From: an uncultured Clostridia bacterium
Lineage (GTDB): Bacteria; Bacillota; Clostridia; TANB77; CAG-508
Reading direction: 5' to 3'
Length of the DNA: 59,219 nucleotides
NCBI GenBank assembly: GCA_934130355.1
Contig: CAKOXV010000011.1
Coordinates: 1 to 59,219, forward strand
Shown: positions 16,602-24,720 of the stretch, piece by piece
Position numbering within the stretch: position 1 is the stretch's first letter
Layout: each line of letters starts with the position of its first letter
The notes under the pieces: model-generated
The model's input: the letters and a program-made list of their open reading frames with translations, nothing else
Databases searched by the model: none
What the model was told of the DNA's origin: nothing
Translations under genes and position numbers: made by a program

Positions 16602-16810
16602 ATTTTTGTTTTTCTCCTCTCTTCTATTTACTTTTCAAATTTCATTTTACGTACAAATATGCAATAGATAATAAAGTCTATTTAACATGAACTACCGCTC
16701 TTTCATGTTTATAAACTTTAATAATATATTTTTTCTCTTTAAATTATTAACTTTTTTCCGCTCTTTAATACACTAAAATAAAATCTCTTATTTGCCCTCT
16801 TGGCAATCTG
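16602..16810 (-). promoter_or_regulatory. Long structured 5' leader of rnjA
   Basis: About 210 nt separate the predicted transcription start (near 16810) from the rnjA ATG, with no ORF. The leader has an AACATGAA/TTCATGTT hairpin (arms near 16685 and 16703), a TTGCC/GGCAA hairpin near 16800, and two direct copies of a GAGCGG-containing motif. This is compatible with post-transcriptional control. No known riboswitch class was recognised. Confidence 0.5.
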
Positions 16811-16816
16811 TGTGTT

Positions 16817-16845
16817 ATTATACCATATCATGAAAAAAATGTCAA
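16817..16845 (-). promoter_or_regulatory. Perfect sigma-A promoter for rnjA
   Basis: On the minus strand TTGACA (16845-16840), a 17-nt spacer and TATAAT (16822-16817). Both boxes match consensus exactly. Confidence 0.9.
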
Positions 16846-16852
16846 TAATTTC

Positions 16853-17019
16853 AAAATCTAAAAGTACAGCCAGAGCCTCTCTTAGTCAAAAAATGAATAT
16901 ATTACTATGTAATAAGGCAAAGACCCACTATGGGGATGACCCCAGCTATGTTTTTGCCATGGAATAGTAATATATTCATTTTTGACGTGAGCATTCCTTG
17001 GTTTGTACTTTTAGATTTT
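16853..17019. repeat. Nested-palindrome element, copy 1
   Basis: The outer arms AAAATCTAAAAGTACA (16853-16868) and TGTACTTTTAGATTTT (17004-17019) are perfect. The middle arms 16885-16908 and 16964-16986 pair over 23 bp with one extra A. Inside, GGCAAA (16916-16921) pairs with TTTGCC (16953-16958) around the core GACCCACTATGGGGATGACC. The whole 167-bp unit can fold as one interrupted hairpin. Related copies occur at 26847-27045 and 51230-51319. It has no ORF and resembles a MITE or a structured RNA. Confidence 0.85.
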
Positions 17020-17106
17020 ATACGAAAGTTTAACTTGTCCAAAATTCGGAATGTTTTTAATATATATGTATGTGTCTAATAGTGTCCTCAAGCCTTTAAG
17101 ACTAAA

Positions 17107-18927
17107 TTATAGTTTCAATTTTATTTTCTCTATTTCTTCAACACTTCCGCCTGGTATAAATTCATCTGGGTATGCATATCCTTTAAAACAAACATTTTCT
17201 AGACTATTATCTACTATTAATTCTTTAACAGCCGTTCCTAATCCATTTATTTTTGTACCATCTTCAATTGTTATAACATTTTTAGTTTTCTCTATGCTAT
17301 TTTTTATTGTTTCTTCATCTAGTGGTTTCAAAAACCTTGCATTAATAACTTCCACACTTTTATTCTGTTTTTCTAGTTTGTGAGCCATATTCATGGCTTT
17401 TGCAACCATTTTTCCAATTGCTATTATTGTTACATCTTTACCATTTTGAATAATCTCAGCTTTTCCTTCTTGAATCTTATCATGTTTTTCGAATTTTATA
17501 TTAGAATCTTCACTTCCTCTAGGGTATCTTATTACTACTGGCTTTTTTAATTTAATTGCAAATTCTAACATATCTTCTAATTCTTCAAAATCTTTTGGTG
17601 CCATTATTACTAGATTTGGAACTAGCCTAAAAAATGCCATATCCAATGTTCCTTGATGTGTTTCTCCATCTTCACCTACAACGCCAGCTCTATCTACACA
17701 CATAATGACATGTAAATTTTGCATTGCTACATCATGTATTACTTGGTCATAAGCTCTCTGATAAAATGATGAGTATATTGGAATAACTGGAATCATTCCT
17801 CCTTTTGCCATTCCTGCTGCCATTGTTATTGCATGTTGTTCTGCAATACCCACATCAAAAAATCTATATGGAAACTCTTGGCTAAATTGAGTTAATCCTG
17901 TTCCCGCTTTCATTGAAGCTGTAATTGCTACAATCTTTTCATTTTCTCTTGCTAATTCTACTAATTTATCTCCAAATACTTTAGAATAATCCTTATTCTT
18001 AATTTTCTTAGGTTGTCCTGTTTTTATATCAAATGGTGAAGTCGCGTGGAATTTTGTTGGATTTTTTTCAGCATTTTCATATCCTTTTCCTTTTTGCGTT
18101 AAAACATGTATTAATACTGGTCCATTAACTTGTTTACTCATTTTCATTATACTCTCGAGCTGTTCAATATCATGTCCATTAACTGGACCTAAATATGTAA
18201 AGCCTATATCTTCAAAAAACATTCTTTGGATTACTAATTGTTTAATTGCTCTTTTTATTTTCTGAATAGCTCTAACTGTTGGTTTTCCAATAATAGGAAC
18301 TTTTGATAATTGCTGCTTAATCAAATTATTAGTTCTTGTATATAATTTCTTTGTTCTAAGTTTTCCTAAAAACTTATTTAAGCCTCCCATATTTGGTGAA
18401 ATACTCATTTCATTATCATTTAATATTACTGTCATTTTAGTTTTGCTAAAACCTGCATCATTTAATGCCTCTAATGCCATTCCACCTGTTAGAGCTCCAT
18501 CTCCTATTACTGCAATAACATTGTTGTTTTTTCCTTGTAAATCTCTTGCTCTTGCCATGCCTAATGCTGCAGAAATAGATGTACTGCTATGGCCTGTATT
18601 AAAGCAATCTGCCTCATTTTCTCTTGTTTTGGGAAAACCTGCAATTCCATCTATTTTTCTTATCCTCTTTAATTGTTCTCTTCTACCAGTTATAATTTTA
18701 TGTACATAACTTTGATGGCCAACATCCCAAATAATTTTATCTTCTGGTACATCAAAAATTGAATGAAGTGCTATTGTTAATTCTACAACTCCTAAATTTG
18801 ATGCTAAATGTCCTCCATTCTCTGCTACAACTTCTATTATATATTTTCTAATTTCTTCTGCTAATTGTTGTTTTTCATTTAATGTCAATTTTTTTACATC
18901 TTTTGGTGAATTTATTTGTTCTAACAT
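17107..18927 (-). CDS. dxs: 1-deoxy-D-xylulose-5-phosphate synthase
   Basis: 606 residues. DXS condenses pyruvate and glyceraldehyde 3-phosphate with thiamine diphosphate, the entry step of the MEP isoprenoid pathway. Seen: HLASNLGVVELTIALHSIF, WDVGHQSYVHKIITGR, the TPP motif GDGALTGGMALEALNDAG followed by NDNEMSISPNMGGL, the transketolase pyrimidine-domain stretch DVGIAEQHAITMAAGMA, and DRAGVVGEDGETHQG. The frame extends upstream to 18990, but AAGGAGAAC supports the ATG at 18927 (MLEQINSPKDVKKL). It lies downstream of the spoIIQ terminator, so it is separately transcribed. Confidence 0.96.
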   Translation of the reverse strand: MLEQINSPKDVKKLTLNEKQQLAEEIRKYIIEVVAENGGHLASNLGVVELTIALHSIFDVPEDKIIWDVGHQSYVHKIITGRREQLKRIRKIDGIAGFPKTRENEADCFNTGHSSTSISAALGMARARDLQGKNNNVIAVIGDGALTGGMALEALNDAGFSKTKMTVILNDNEMSISPNMGGLNKFLGKLRTKKLYTRTNNLIKQQLSKVPIIGKPTVRAIQKIKRAIKQLVIQRMFFEDIGFTYLGPVNGHDIEQLESIMKMSKQVNGPVLIHVLTQKGKGYENAEKNPTKFHATSPFDIKTGQPKKIKNKDYSKVFGDKLVELARENEKIVAITASMKAGTGLTQFSQEFPYRFFDVGIAEQHAITMAAGMAKGGMIPVIPIYSSFYQRAYDQVIHDVAMQNLHVIMCVDRAGVVGEDGETHQGTLDMAFFRLVPNLVIMAPKDFEELEDMLEFAIKLKKPVVIRYPRGSEDSNIKFEKHDKIQEGKAEIIQNGKDVTIIAIGKMVAKAMNMAHKLEKQNKSVEVINARFLKPLDEETIKNSIEKTKNVITIEDGTKINGLGTAVKELIVDNSLENVCFKGYAYPDEFIPGGSVEEIEKIKLKL

Positions 18928-19006
18928 TTTGTTCTCCTTAAATATATGCAATATTTGTAATATTTTATCATATTGTTTAACTTTCAACAAGTATTAAACA
19001 CTTAAA

Positions 19007-19040
19007 AACTGCCCTTATTTGTTATCAAATAAAAGCAGTT
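19007..19040 (-). terminator. Terminator of the sigma-F/spoIIQ transcript
   Basis: AACTGC (19007-19012) pairs with GCAGTT (19035-19040), with the stem continuing through CTTATTTG/CAAATAA around TTAT. On the minus strand it is followed by TTTTT. It ends spoIIQ. Confidence 0.85.
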
Positions 19041-19050
19041 CTATTCTTTA

Positions 19051-19827
19051 TTATTTTAAATAAATTGCAGGATTTAAATATTCTCCATCTTTTAATAATT
19101 CAAAATGTAAATGACATTCCATACTACTTTCAAAAGATGCTGTATTTCCAGCTGTTCCTATAGTTTGTCCTTGTTTTACTTCTTCTCCAACAACTACAAA
19201 TTCAGCTGTTAAAAGATTTGAATATACAGTTTCATATCCATCATCATGACTTATAACAACTGTTAATCCATATCTTGGGTCATTTACAATTGTTTTTACA
19301 ACTCCATCTGCTGCTGATTTTATTACACTTGTTTTATCAGTTTTTATATCAATTGCAGTATGTGTAAGCCATTCTTTTAATGTTTCTGAATAAATTAAAT
19401 TATCTTTTGCATATTCACAAATTATTTCTCCCTCTGCTGGTTTAGCAAATGTCATTTCTTTTTTTGTTTCAGTTTTAGGTTCGTTAACTGGTGTAGTTGG
19501 ATTGCTTGTTGTAACAGTGTTGTCTTTTGTTTTTTCTTCCGATTTATTTTCTGTTTTACTTTCTGTTTTATTTTCTACTTTTGATCCTGTTTCTGGTTTT
19601 TCTTCAGTTTTCTGTTCCTCTACTGTTTTTCCAAACTCATTAGTTACTGGCTCTATGTTATCTTGAGTTTGTGGTTCTTGACTTAATTGTGTATTTTCTC
19701 CAGAATTTCCTGTTTCACTCGCAATGTACATTATTATCCCTATTGCAACTGCAAGTAATATAAATATTACTGCACCTATATATATAAATAGGTTATTTTT
19801 TTCAAAAGAATTTTTTTCTCTTCTCAT
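19051..19827 (-). CDS. spoIIQ: SpoIIQ-like forespore LytM (M23) protein
   Basis: 258 residues. A single N-terminal transmembrane helix (about 13-35), a long Glu/Lys/Thr linker (about 38-125) and a C-terminal LytM/M23 domain (about 130-258). In sporulators SpoIIQ sits in the forespore membrane and joins SpoIIIAH across the intermembrane space during engulfment. The zinc motifs HTAID (HxxxD) and CHLHFEL (HxH) are both intact, as in clostridial SpoIIQ, whereas the B. subtilis protein has lost catalytic residues. The assignment rests on position right after spoIID as well as domain layout. A generic M23 peptidase is the alternative. Confidence 0.82.
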   Translation of the reverse strand: MRREKNSFEKNNLFIYIGAVIFILLAVAIGIIMYIASETGNSGENTQLSQEPQTQDNIEPVTNEFGKTVEEQKTEEKPETGSKVENKTESKTENKSEEKTKDNTVTTSNPTTPVNEPKTETKKEMTFAKPAEGEIICEYAKDNLIYSETLKEWLTHTAIDIKTDKTSVIKSAADGVVKTIVNDPRYGLTVVISHDDGYETVYSNLLTAEFVVVGEEVKQGQTIGTAGNTASFESSMECHLHFELLKDGEYLNPAIYLK

Positions 19828-19887
19828 AAATTCCCTCCTTGCTCATTTATTAATACAAGTATTTACCTTTTTTTAAAGATTATTCAT

Positions 19888-20907
19888 CTAAAGAGAATTT
19901 ACTTCAATTATTTCTACATTTGTATAAAAATGCTTAATAATCTCTTCATAATTTGAGCCTATTTTTGCTAGAGAATCTGCTCCTGTTTGGCTCATTCCAA
20001 CTCCATGCCCATATCCTTTCACATAAAATGTAATATTTTTTTCTGTTAATTCATAAGTAAAATTTGTTGATTTTAATCCCAGTAAAGCTCTAGCTTCTGT
20101 TCCTGAAATTTCTTTGTTTCCGAATTTAACTGTTTTAACTCTTCCACTAGATGTGTATTCTAAAATTTGAACACAATCTTTTTGTGAAAAATCTATTACA
20201 CAATCACTATATTTTTCTTTGATTTTATTAAGTAACTCTTGGTGAGTTAATACAACTTGTGATGAATATTGAGTATATCCATCTTCTCCAGATGTTTCAA
20301 CAGATTTTAAATATGGATAATCAATTTCTCCCCATATATTTAATGAACTTTCTGTAACTCCACCACTATTAGAATGGAAAAATGCATTAATTGGCTTTCC
20401 TTCATAAGCAATTACTTTGCCTTTTGTGCTATCTACTGCCTCAACAATTTTATTCCAGTTGTTTTCAGCTTCTTGGGCTTCCCATCTAGCAAATCTATCT
20501 TCTTTTGTAATCCATGCTTGACAACAGGCATAACTGTCACATATATCTGCATTTTCATGTTTTCCACTATTATAAAGCATTTGATAAATTGTATATGTTC
20601 TAGCAACTACAGCTTGAGCTTTTAATGCTTCTATTTCATAACTTGCAGGCATTTCACTCGAAACCACACCATACAAATATTGACTCATACTTAATTCTTC
20701 TACTTCATTAGTATTAGAATGTAATAATCTGACTTTATCATATTTTTCTTCTTTGGGCTCATTATTTTCTTCGACATTTGGCTCAGGTACTGGATTATCT
20801 GCAAAAGTTTCTTCTGTTTTTTTATTGTTCGGAATAACAGTGCAAATTACAGGTATAATAAAAAATATTAGCAAAAATGCTAGAAAATATATAAGTATTT
20901 TTTTCAT
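19888..20907 (-). CDS. spoIID: Stage II sporulation protein D (lytic transglycosylase)
   Basis: 339 residues. N-terminal membrane anchor (about 5-24), then the SpoIID domain with SEMPASYEIEALKAQAVVARTYTIY (the Glu is the catalytic acid in known SpoIID) and the C-terminal YGHGVGMSQTGADSLAK. SpoIID cleaves glycan strands with SpoIIP/SpoIIM during septal thinning and engulfment. Its ATG overlaps the sigF stop as ATGA, and AGGAGG lies inside the end of sigF, so translation is coupled. In Bacillus spoIID is not in the spoIIA operon. Joining it to sigF and spoIIQ is the arrangement seen in several Clostridia. Confidence 0.95.
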   Translation of the reverse strand: MKKILIYFLAFLLIFFIIPVICTVIPNNKKTEETFADNPVPEPNVEENNEPKEEKYDKVRLLHSNTNEVEELSMSQYLYGVVSSEMPASYEIEALKAQAVVARTYTIYQMLYNSGKHENADICDSYACCQAWITKEDRFARWEAQEAENNWNKIVEAVDSTKGKVIAYEGKPINAFFHSNSGGVTESSLNIWGEIDYPYLKSVETSGEDGYTQYSSQVVLTHQELLNKIKEKYSDCVIDFSQKDCVQILEYTSSGRVKTVKFGNKEISGTEARALLGLKSTNFTYELTEKNITFYVKGYGHGVGMSQTGADSLAKIGSNYEEIIKHFYTNVEIIEVNSL

Positions 20908-21632
20908 AAGCTCAATTTCCTCCTCATATTATCTAAAACTTTTCGTTCAATTCTAGAAACTTGAACTTGTGTTATTCCTAATATTTTTGAAACCTGCATT
21001 TGTGTTTTTTGCCTATAATATCTTAACATTATAATTTCTTTTTCTCTATCATCTAATTCGCCAATTAAATTTTTAATTGCCATCTTATTAGTAATTTCAG
21101 TTTGTTCATCTTTTCCAGTTGATAATTGTTCTAAGATACTAACTGTTTTATCTGTTTTATTGTCAGTATATTTAGCGCTTTCAATAGAATCTACAGGTCT
21201 TGTTGAATCCATTGCCATTGTGATTTCTTCTTTGGGAATTTTGAGTTCTTTTGATATTTCATCTAATGTTATTTCTCTTCCGGTCTTTATAAGATATTCT
21301 TTTTGTATTTCTGATATTTTAACAGTTAGTTCTTTAATACTTCTACTAATTTTAATAGGTCCATCATCTCGTATAAATCTTTTTATTTCTCCTAAAATGT
21401 ATGGTACTGCATATGTTGAAAGTCGAACTTCAAAACTTGTATCAAATCTCTGTATTGCTTTTATAAAGCCAATACTTCCTATTTGATATAAATCTTCAAT
21501 TTCATATCCTCTTCCACTAAATCTTCGAACAATGCTCCAAATAAGTCCATTATTATCTTCTAATAATTTTGTCATTTCTTCTTTGTCACCATTTTGAGCT
21601 TTTTCAATGCTCTTTAGATTATTTTCATACAC
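20904..21632 (-). CDS. sigF: RNA polymerase sporulation sigma factor F
   Basis: 242 residues. Region 2 is seen as DLYQIGSIGFIKAIQRFD followed by FSTYAVPYILGEIKRFIRD-type residues (here RLSTYAVPYILGEIKRF). Region 3 is seen as KISRSIKEL, and the region 4 helix-turn-helix as TQMQVSKILGITQVQVSRIERK. Sigma-F is the first forespore-specific factor and is held inactive by SpoIIAB. The start is a GTG at 21632 that shares its first base with the spoIIAB TAG stop, with GGGGAGAGGA just upstream. Sigma-G is similar, but the spoIIAA-spoIIAB context fixes the identity as F. Confidence 0.96.
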   Translation of the reverse strand: MYENNLKSIEKAQNGDKEEMTKLLEDNNGLIWSIVRRFSGRGYEIEDLYQIGSIGFIKAIQRFDTSFEVRLSTYAVPYILGEIKRFIRDDGPIKISRSIKELTVKISEIQKEYLIKTGREITLDEISKELKIPKEEITMAMDSTRPVDSIESAKYTDNKTDKTVSILEQLSTGKDEQTEITNKMAIKNLIGELDDREKEIIMLRYYRQKTQMQVSKILGITQVQVSRIERKVLDNMRRKLSL

Positions 21633-22111
21633 TATTCCTCTCCCCTTATTGTTGCTGTAGCAAATTCATCATTTTGAGAATTACTTTTGATTTTTCTTCT
21701 CATTGTAACTTTTGTTCCTAACCCTAAAACTGATTCTACTTCTACTTCATCCATAAAACTTTCCATTATTGTAAATCCCATTCCAGACCTTTCTAAATTA
21801 GCTTTAGTTGTGTACAATGGTTGCTTTGCTATTTCTACATTTTCAATTCCTTTTCCAGAATCAGATATTTCTATAAATACTTCTCTTTCTCTTATCCTAC
21901 AAATTAGTTTTACTATTCCCGGTCTTTCCTCATATCCATGTATTATTGCATTTGTTACAGCTTCAGATACTGCTGTTTTTATATCTGCAATTTCCTCAAG
22001 TGTTGGATCTAATTGTGCTACAAAAGCTGCAACTGCAATTCTTGCAAATGCTTCATTTGTTGACTTACTAATAAATTCTATTTTCATTTCATTATCAAAC
22101 ATGTTATTCAT
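21632..22111 (-). CDS. spoIIAB: Anti-sigma F factor / serine kinase SpoIIAB
   Basis: 159 residues. GHKL-type ATPase fold with N-box KTAVSEAVTNAIIHGY, G1 box ISDSGKGI and G2 box RSGMGFTIMESFMD. SpoIIAB binds sigma-F and phosphorylates SpoIIAA on a serine. The frame is open to 22144, but AAGGAGGTG sits just before the ATG at 22111 (MNNMFDNEM), which begins 1 nt past the spoIIAA stop. The first ten residues are longer than the usual MxNxM-type start, and an internal ATG (MKIEF) is a weaker alternative. Confidence 0.96.
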   Translation of the reverse strand: MNNMFDNEMKIEFISKSTNEAFARIAVAAFVAQLDPTLEEIADIKTAVSEAVTNAIIHGYEERPGIVKLICRIREREVFIEISDSGKGIENVEIAKQPLYTTKANLERSGMGFTIMESFMDEVEVESVLGLGTKVTMRRKIKSNSQNDEFATATIRGEE

Positions 22112-22112
22112 A

Positions 22113-22451
22113 TTACACCTCCTTGTAAATTTCAGGACAGTCATTTACTTTCTCTGAAATAATTTTTGACATTCCGCTCATTTCAAATATTTTTTTCACA
22201 GGTGTTGTCATATTTGCAACTTGAACTTGTCCACCTAACATAGTTACTAACTTATATCTTCCAATAATTAACCCTATTCCTGCACTATCCATAAAAGAAA
22301 CATTACTAAAATCAAATATAACTTCTTTTGGCATATATCTTTCAATCTCATTGTCTAATTTCCTCCTTATTTTTTGCACTTCACACTCATCTATCTCTTC
22401 ATTCATTTTAAAGATTAATTGCTTGTCTTCTTTTAAATATTTACTTTCCAT
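22113..22451 (-). CDS. spoIIAA: Anti-anti-sigma factor SpoIIAA (STAS domain)
   Basis: 112 residues, a single STAS domain. The phosphorylation-site loop FSNVSFMDSAGIGLIIGRYK contains the MDSAG serine that SpoIIAB phosphorylates. Dephosphorylated SpoIIAA (by SpoIIE, not in this window) displaces sigma-F from SpoIIAB. First gene of the spoIIA operon. GGGTGAT precedes the ATG. Confidence 0.95.
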   Translation of the reverse strand: MESKYLKEDKQLIFKMNEEIDECEVQKIRRKLDNEIERYMPKEVIFDFSNVSFMDSAGIGLIIGRYKLVTMLGGQVQVANMTTPVKKIFEMSGMSKIISEKVNDCPEIYKEV

Positions 22452-22483
22452 ATAATCACCCTTTCTTATTATGTTTTAAAAAT

Positions 22484-22524
22484 AAATTCGGTTATATTGT
22501 ATAGCATCTTCCATATTTTTCCAA
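22484..22524 (-). promoter_or_regulatory. Promoter region of the spoIIA operon
   Basis: On the minus strand TTGGAA (22524-22519), 17 nt, TACAAT (22501-22496) fits sigma-A. A GAAT-type box with GGAAGA upstream also partly resembles a sigma-H promoter, which drives spoIIA in Bacillus, but its spacing (14 nt) is not ideal. Which one is used is open. Confidence 0.45.
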
Positions 22525-22529
22525 GAGTA

Positions 22530-22576
22530 AAAAAAAAGAAGTTTTGTCGAACACCTAAAAGTTTTCGACAAAAACT
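22530..22576 (-). terminator. Terminator downstream of dtd
   Basis: A GTTTTGTCGAA arm (22541-22551) pairs with TTTCGACAAAAAC (22563-22574), and on the minus strand a run of nine T follows. It separates dtd from the spoIIA promoter. Confidence 0.85.
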
Positions 22577-22598
22577 CCTCTCTTTTTTATTTGTAATT

Positions 22599-23036
22599 TT
22601 ACTTTTCCATTATTATAGTAACAGGACCATCATTTAATAATTGCACTTTCATATCTGCTCTAAATATTCCTTTTTGTACTTCTATATTATTATCAATACA
22701 TTTATTGCAAAAATATTCATATAAAGGAAGTGCCTGTGATGGCTTGGCTGCTTCTGTAAAACTTGGCCTATTTCCATCATTACAATTTGCATATAATGTA
22801 AACTGTGATACTATAAGCATTTTTCCTTTCACATCTTTTAATGATAAATTCATTTTTCCATTTTCATCTTCAAACACCCTTAAATTGCATAATTTTTTTA
22901 CTAAATAATCTGCTTGTTGTTCTGTATCACCATCTTTTATTCCCACTAGTACTAGAAAACCTTTTTCAATCTCTCCAACTATTTTATTTTCTACTGTCAC
23001 ACTTGCATTTTTTACTCTTTGTATTACTAATTTCAT
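22599..23036 (-). CDS. dtd: D-aminoacyl-tRNA deacylase
   Basis: 145 residues, the normal size. The family motifs SQFTLYA and NDGPVTI (cross-subunit GP motif) are present, with QRVKNASVTVE at the start. DTD is a homodimer that hydrolyses D-amino acids (and glycine from tRNA-Ala) off tRNA, protecting translation. A GGAGTAAT-type ribosome site precedes the ATG. Its usual partner relA is not adjacent. Confidence 0.95.
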   Translation of the reverse strand: MKLVIQRVKNASVTVENKIVGEIEKGFLVLVGIKDGDTEQQADYLVKKLCNLRVFEDENGKMNLSLKDVKGKMLIVSQFTLYANCNDGNRPSFTEAAKPSQALPLYEYFCNKCIDNNIEVQKGIFRADMKVQLLNDGPVTIIMEK

Positions 23037-23089
23037 TTTATTACTCCTTTATGTTAGCAAAAATGTCCCTAAAAGGGACATTTCACATT

Positions 23090-23608
23090 TTATTCGTTGC
23101 TTTCATTATTCTCATTATTATCATTATTTTCACTAATTTCTTTTTGAGCTTCCTCTTGAGTCTCTTGTGATAAAATTTCTGTTACTTTTTCTACTGTATT
23201 TGCAGTTTCTTCTGTTTGTTCTGTTTCTTCTTGTTTTGGTTCAGCTGTTAATTTAGTTCCACATTTTGGGCAGAAATCACAATTCAAATCTATTTCTGCA
23301 TGGCAATTTTCACATTGTTTTTTATCTTTTAATTCTAATATTGATTTTAAACATGTTTCAATTTCTGCTGATAGAACATCAATTTTTGTACATTCTTCTT
23401 CTAATTCTGTTTTTATATCTATGTTTTCTTCTCTAACATGTTTTTCATAAACTTTTTTACCTATTTCTTTATATAATTCATTAATATTAGACTTATTTTC
23501 ATTTATTTTCATTCTAAGCTTTGCCTCTTTTGCAAGCTTTCCAGTTTTTTCTGCTGTTGCATCATAAGCAGCACTAGCCTTTTTTCCTAAATTATCAAAA
23601 AATCCCAT
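23090..23608 (-). CDS. Coiled-coil protein with zinc ribbon
   Basis: 172 residues, family not firmly recognised. The N-terminus MGFFDNLGKKASAAYDATAEKTGKLAKEAKLR resembles small phage-shock or zinc-ribbon proteins. A coiled coil spans about 25-95. A zinc ribbon CENC...CPKCG lies at about 99-117 and a Gln/Glu-rich acidic tail follows. No signal peptide. A minus-strand gene with AGGAGGAAT upstream, between dtd and gpsA. Probably a cytoplasmic scaffold protein. Function unknown. Confidence 0.7.
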   Translation of the reverse strand: MGFFDNLGKKASAAYDATAEKTGKLAKEAKLRMKINENKSNINELYKEIGKKVYEKHVREENIDIKTELEEECTKIDVLSAEIETCLKSILELKDKKQCENCHAEIDLNCDFCPKCGTKLTAEPKQEETEQTEETANTVEKVTEILSQETQEEAQKEISENNDNNENNESNE

Positions 23609-23668
23609 TTTTTATTCCTCCTATTTCTACCTATTATAAACACATTTCATTTAAATTATTTATAAAAC

Positions 23669-23720
23669 TTAAATATTAACTATTGAATATGGCCAAGACC
23701 CCCGACGAAAGCCCTAGCTA
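23669..23720. repeat. Diverged relative of the nested-palindrome element core
   Basis: A CTTAAATA arm (about 23669-23676) pairs with TATTTAAG (about 23719-23726). Inside, GGCCAAGACCCCCGACGAAA followed by GCCCTAGCTAT parallels the cores GGCAAAGACCC...GACCCTAGCTATG of the elements at 16916 and 26909. It lacks the long A/T stem. It abuts the gpsA stop codon. Confidence 0.45.
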
Positions 23721-23721
23721 T

Positions 23722-24708
23722 TTAAGCTTCACTTTTTTTAGCCCTATTCATTAACATATTAACAGCATCTTCTGGTTTTAATCCCTTATACAAAATTCCA
23801 TATACTGCCTCAACAATAGGCATTTCTATATTATGCAACTTTCCAAGTTCATGTGCAACCTCTATATTATCAATACTCTCAATAACCATTCCAACTTCCT
23901 GTTTAGCCTCTTCAAGAGTTTTACCTTGCCCAATTAATTTTCCTGCTTTTCTATTTCTACTATGTTCGCTCAAGCATGTAACAATTAAATCTCCTAATCC
24001 ACTTAATCCATACAAAGTATCTTTTTCTCCACCTAAAGCAACACCTAATCTTGTAAGCTCTGCTAATCCTCTTGTTATCAATGCAGCAAAAGTATTATCA
24101 CCTAATCCAAGTCCTGCTGCAACACCTGCACAAAATGCAATAATATTCTTTAATGCTCCACCTAATTCAACACCTTTAACATCTCTTGAAGTATATACTC
24201 TCATTTTGTTAGACATAAAAGTATCTTGAACTAATTTTAAAAGAGCATCATTTTTAGATGCAACTACTAATGCAGTTTCTAAAGATATTGACACTTCTTC
24301 TGCATGACTTGGTCCTGATAATACAGCAATTTTTGCATTAGGTATTTCATCTTTAACTACCTCATCTAATGTTTCCAAACTATCTTTTTCAAATCCTTTT
24401 GAACATATAACAATTGGTTGATTTGTCACATATTGCTTATATTCTTTTACTGTGCTTCTTGTAAATTTTGAAGGTGTTACATGTACTATAAAATCCGTTC
24501 CTTCAATAGCTTCTTTATATGATGTAGTACAAAATACTCCTTCAGGAATTTCTGCATTTGGTAAAAATTTGCATACTTTCTCTTTGTTAATTAATTCACA
24601 TTCATCTTGAGAATATGACCACATCTTAACATTATGTCCTAGTTTTGCTAAGTGAATTGCAAGTGCAGCTCCCCAGCTTCCACTCCCTATAATTGCTATT
24701 TTTTTCAT
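23722..24708 (-). CDS. gpsA: Glycerol-3-phosphate dehydrogenase [NAD(P)+]
   Basis: 328 residues. Rossmann motif IGSGSWGAALAIHLAKLGH at the N-terminus, the catalytic Lys in ELGGALKNIIAFCAGVAAGL, and the C-terminal NRKAGKLIGQGKTLEEA. It reduces dihydroxyacetone phosphate to sn-glycerol 3-phosphate for phospholipids. Third gene of a der-plsY-gpsA operon (12-nt gap to plsY), so the G3P supplier and the G3P acyltransferase are made together. Confidence 0.97.
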   Translation of the reverse strand: MKKIAIIGSGSWGAALAIHLAKLGHNVKMWSYSQDECELINKEKVCKFLPNAEIPEGVFCTTSYKEAIEGTDFIVHVTPSKFTRSTVKEYKQYVTNQPIVICSKGFEKDSLETLDEVVKDEIPNAKIAVLSGPSHAEEVSISLETALVVASKNDALLKLVQDTFMSNKMRVYTSRDVKGVELGGALKNIIAFCAGVAAGLGLGDNTFAALITRGLAELTRLGVALGGEKDTLYGLSGLGDLIVTCLSEHSRNRKAGKLIGQGKTLEEAKQEVGMVIESIDNIEVAHELGKLHNIEMPIVEAVYGILYKGLKPEDAVNMLMNRAKKSEA

Positions 24709-24720
24709 TTGTTCTTCCTC

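Noticed and set aside
16853..17019. Cyclic di-GMP-I (GEMM) riboswitch, given GGCAAA and an HD-GYP gene nearby
   Set aside because: The GAAA tetraloop and the GACGCAAAGC block are missing, the core is enclosed by long A/T inverted repeats, and copies lie between unrelated genes on the opposite side of promoters.
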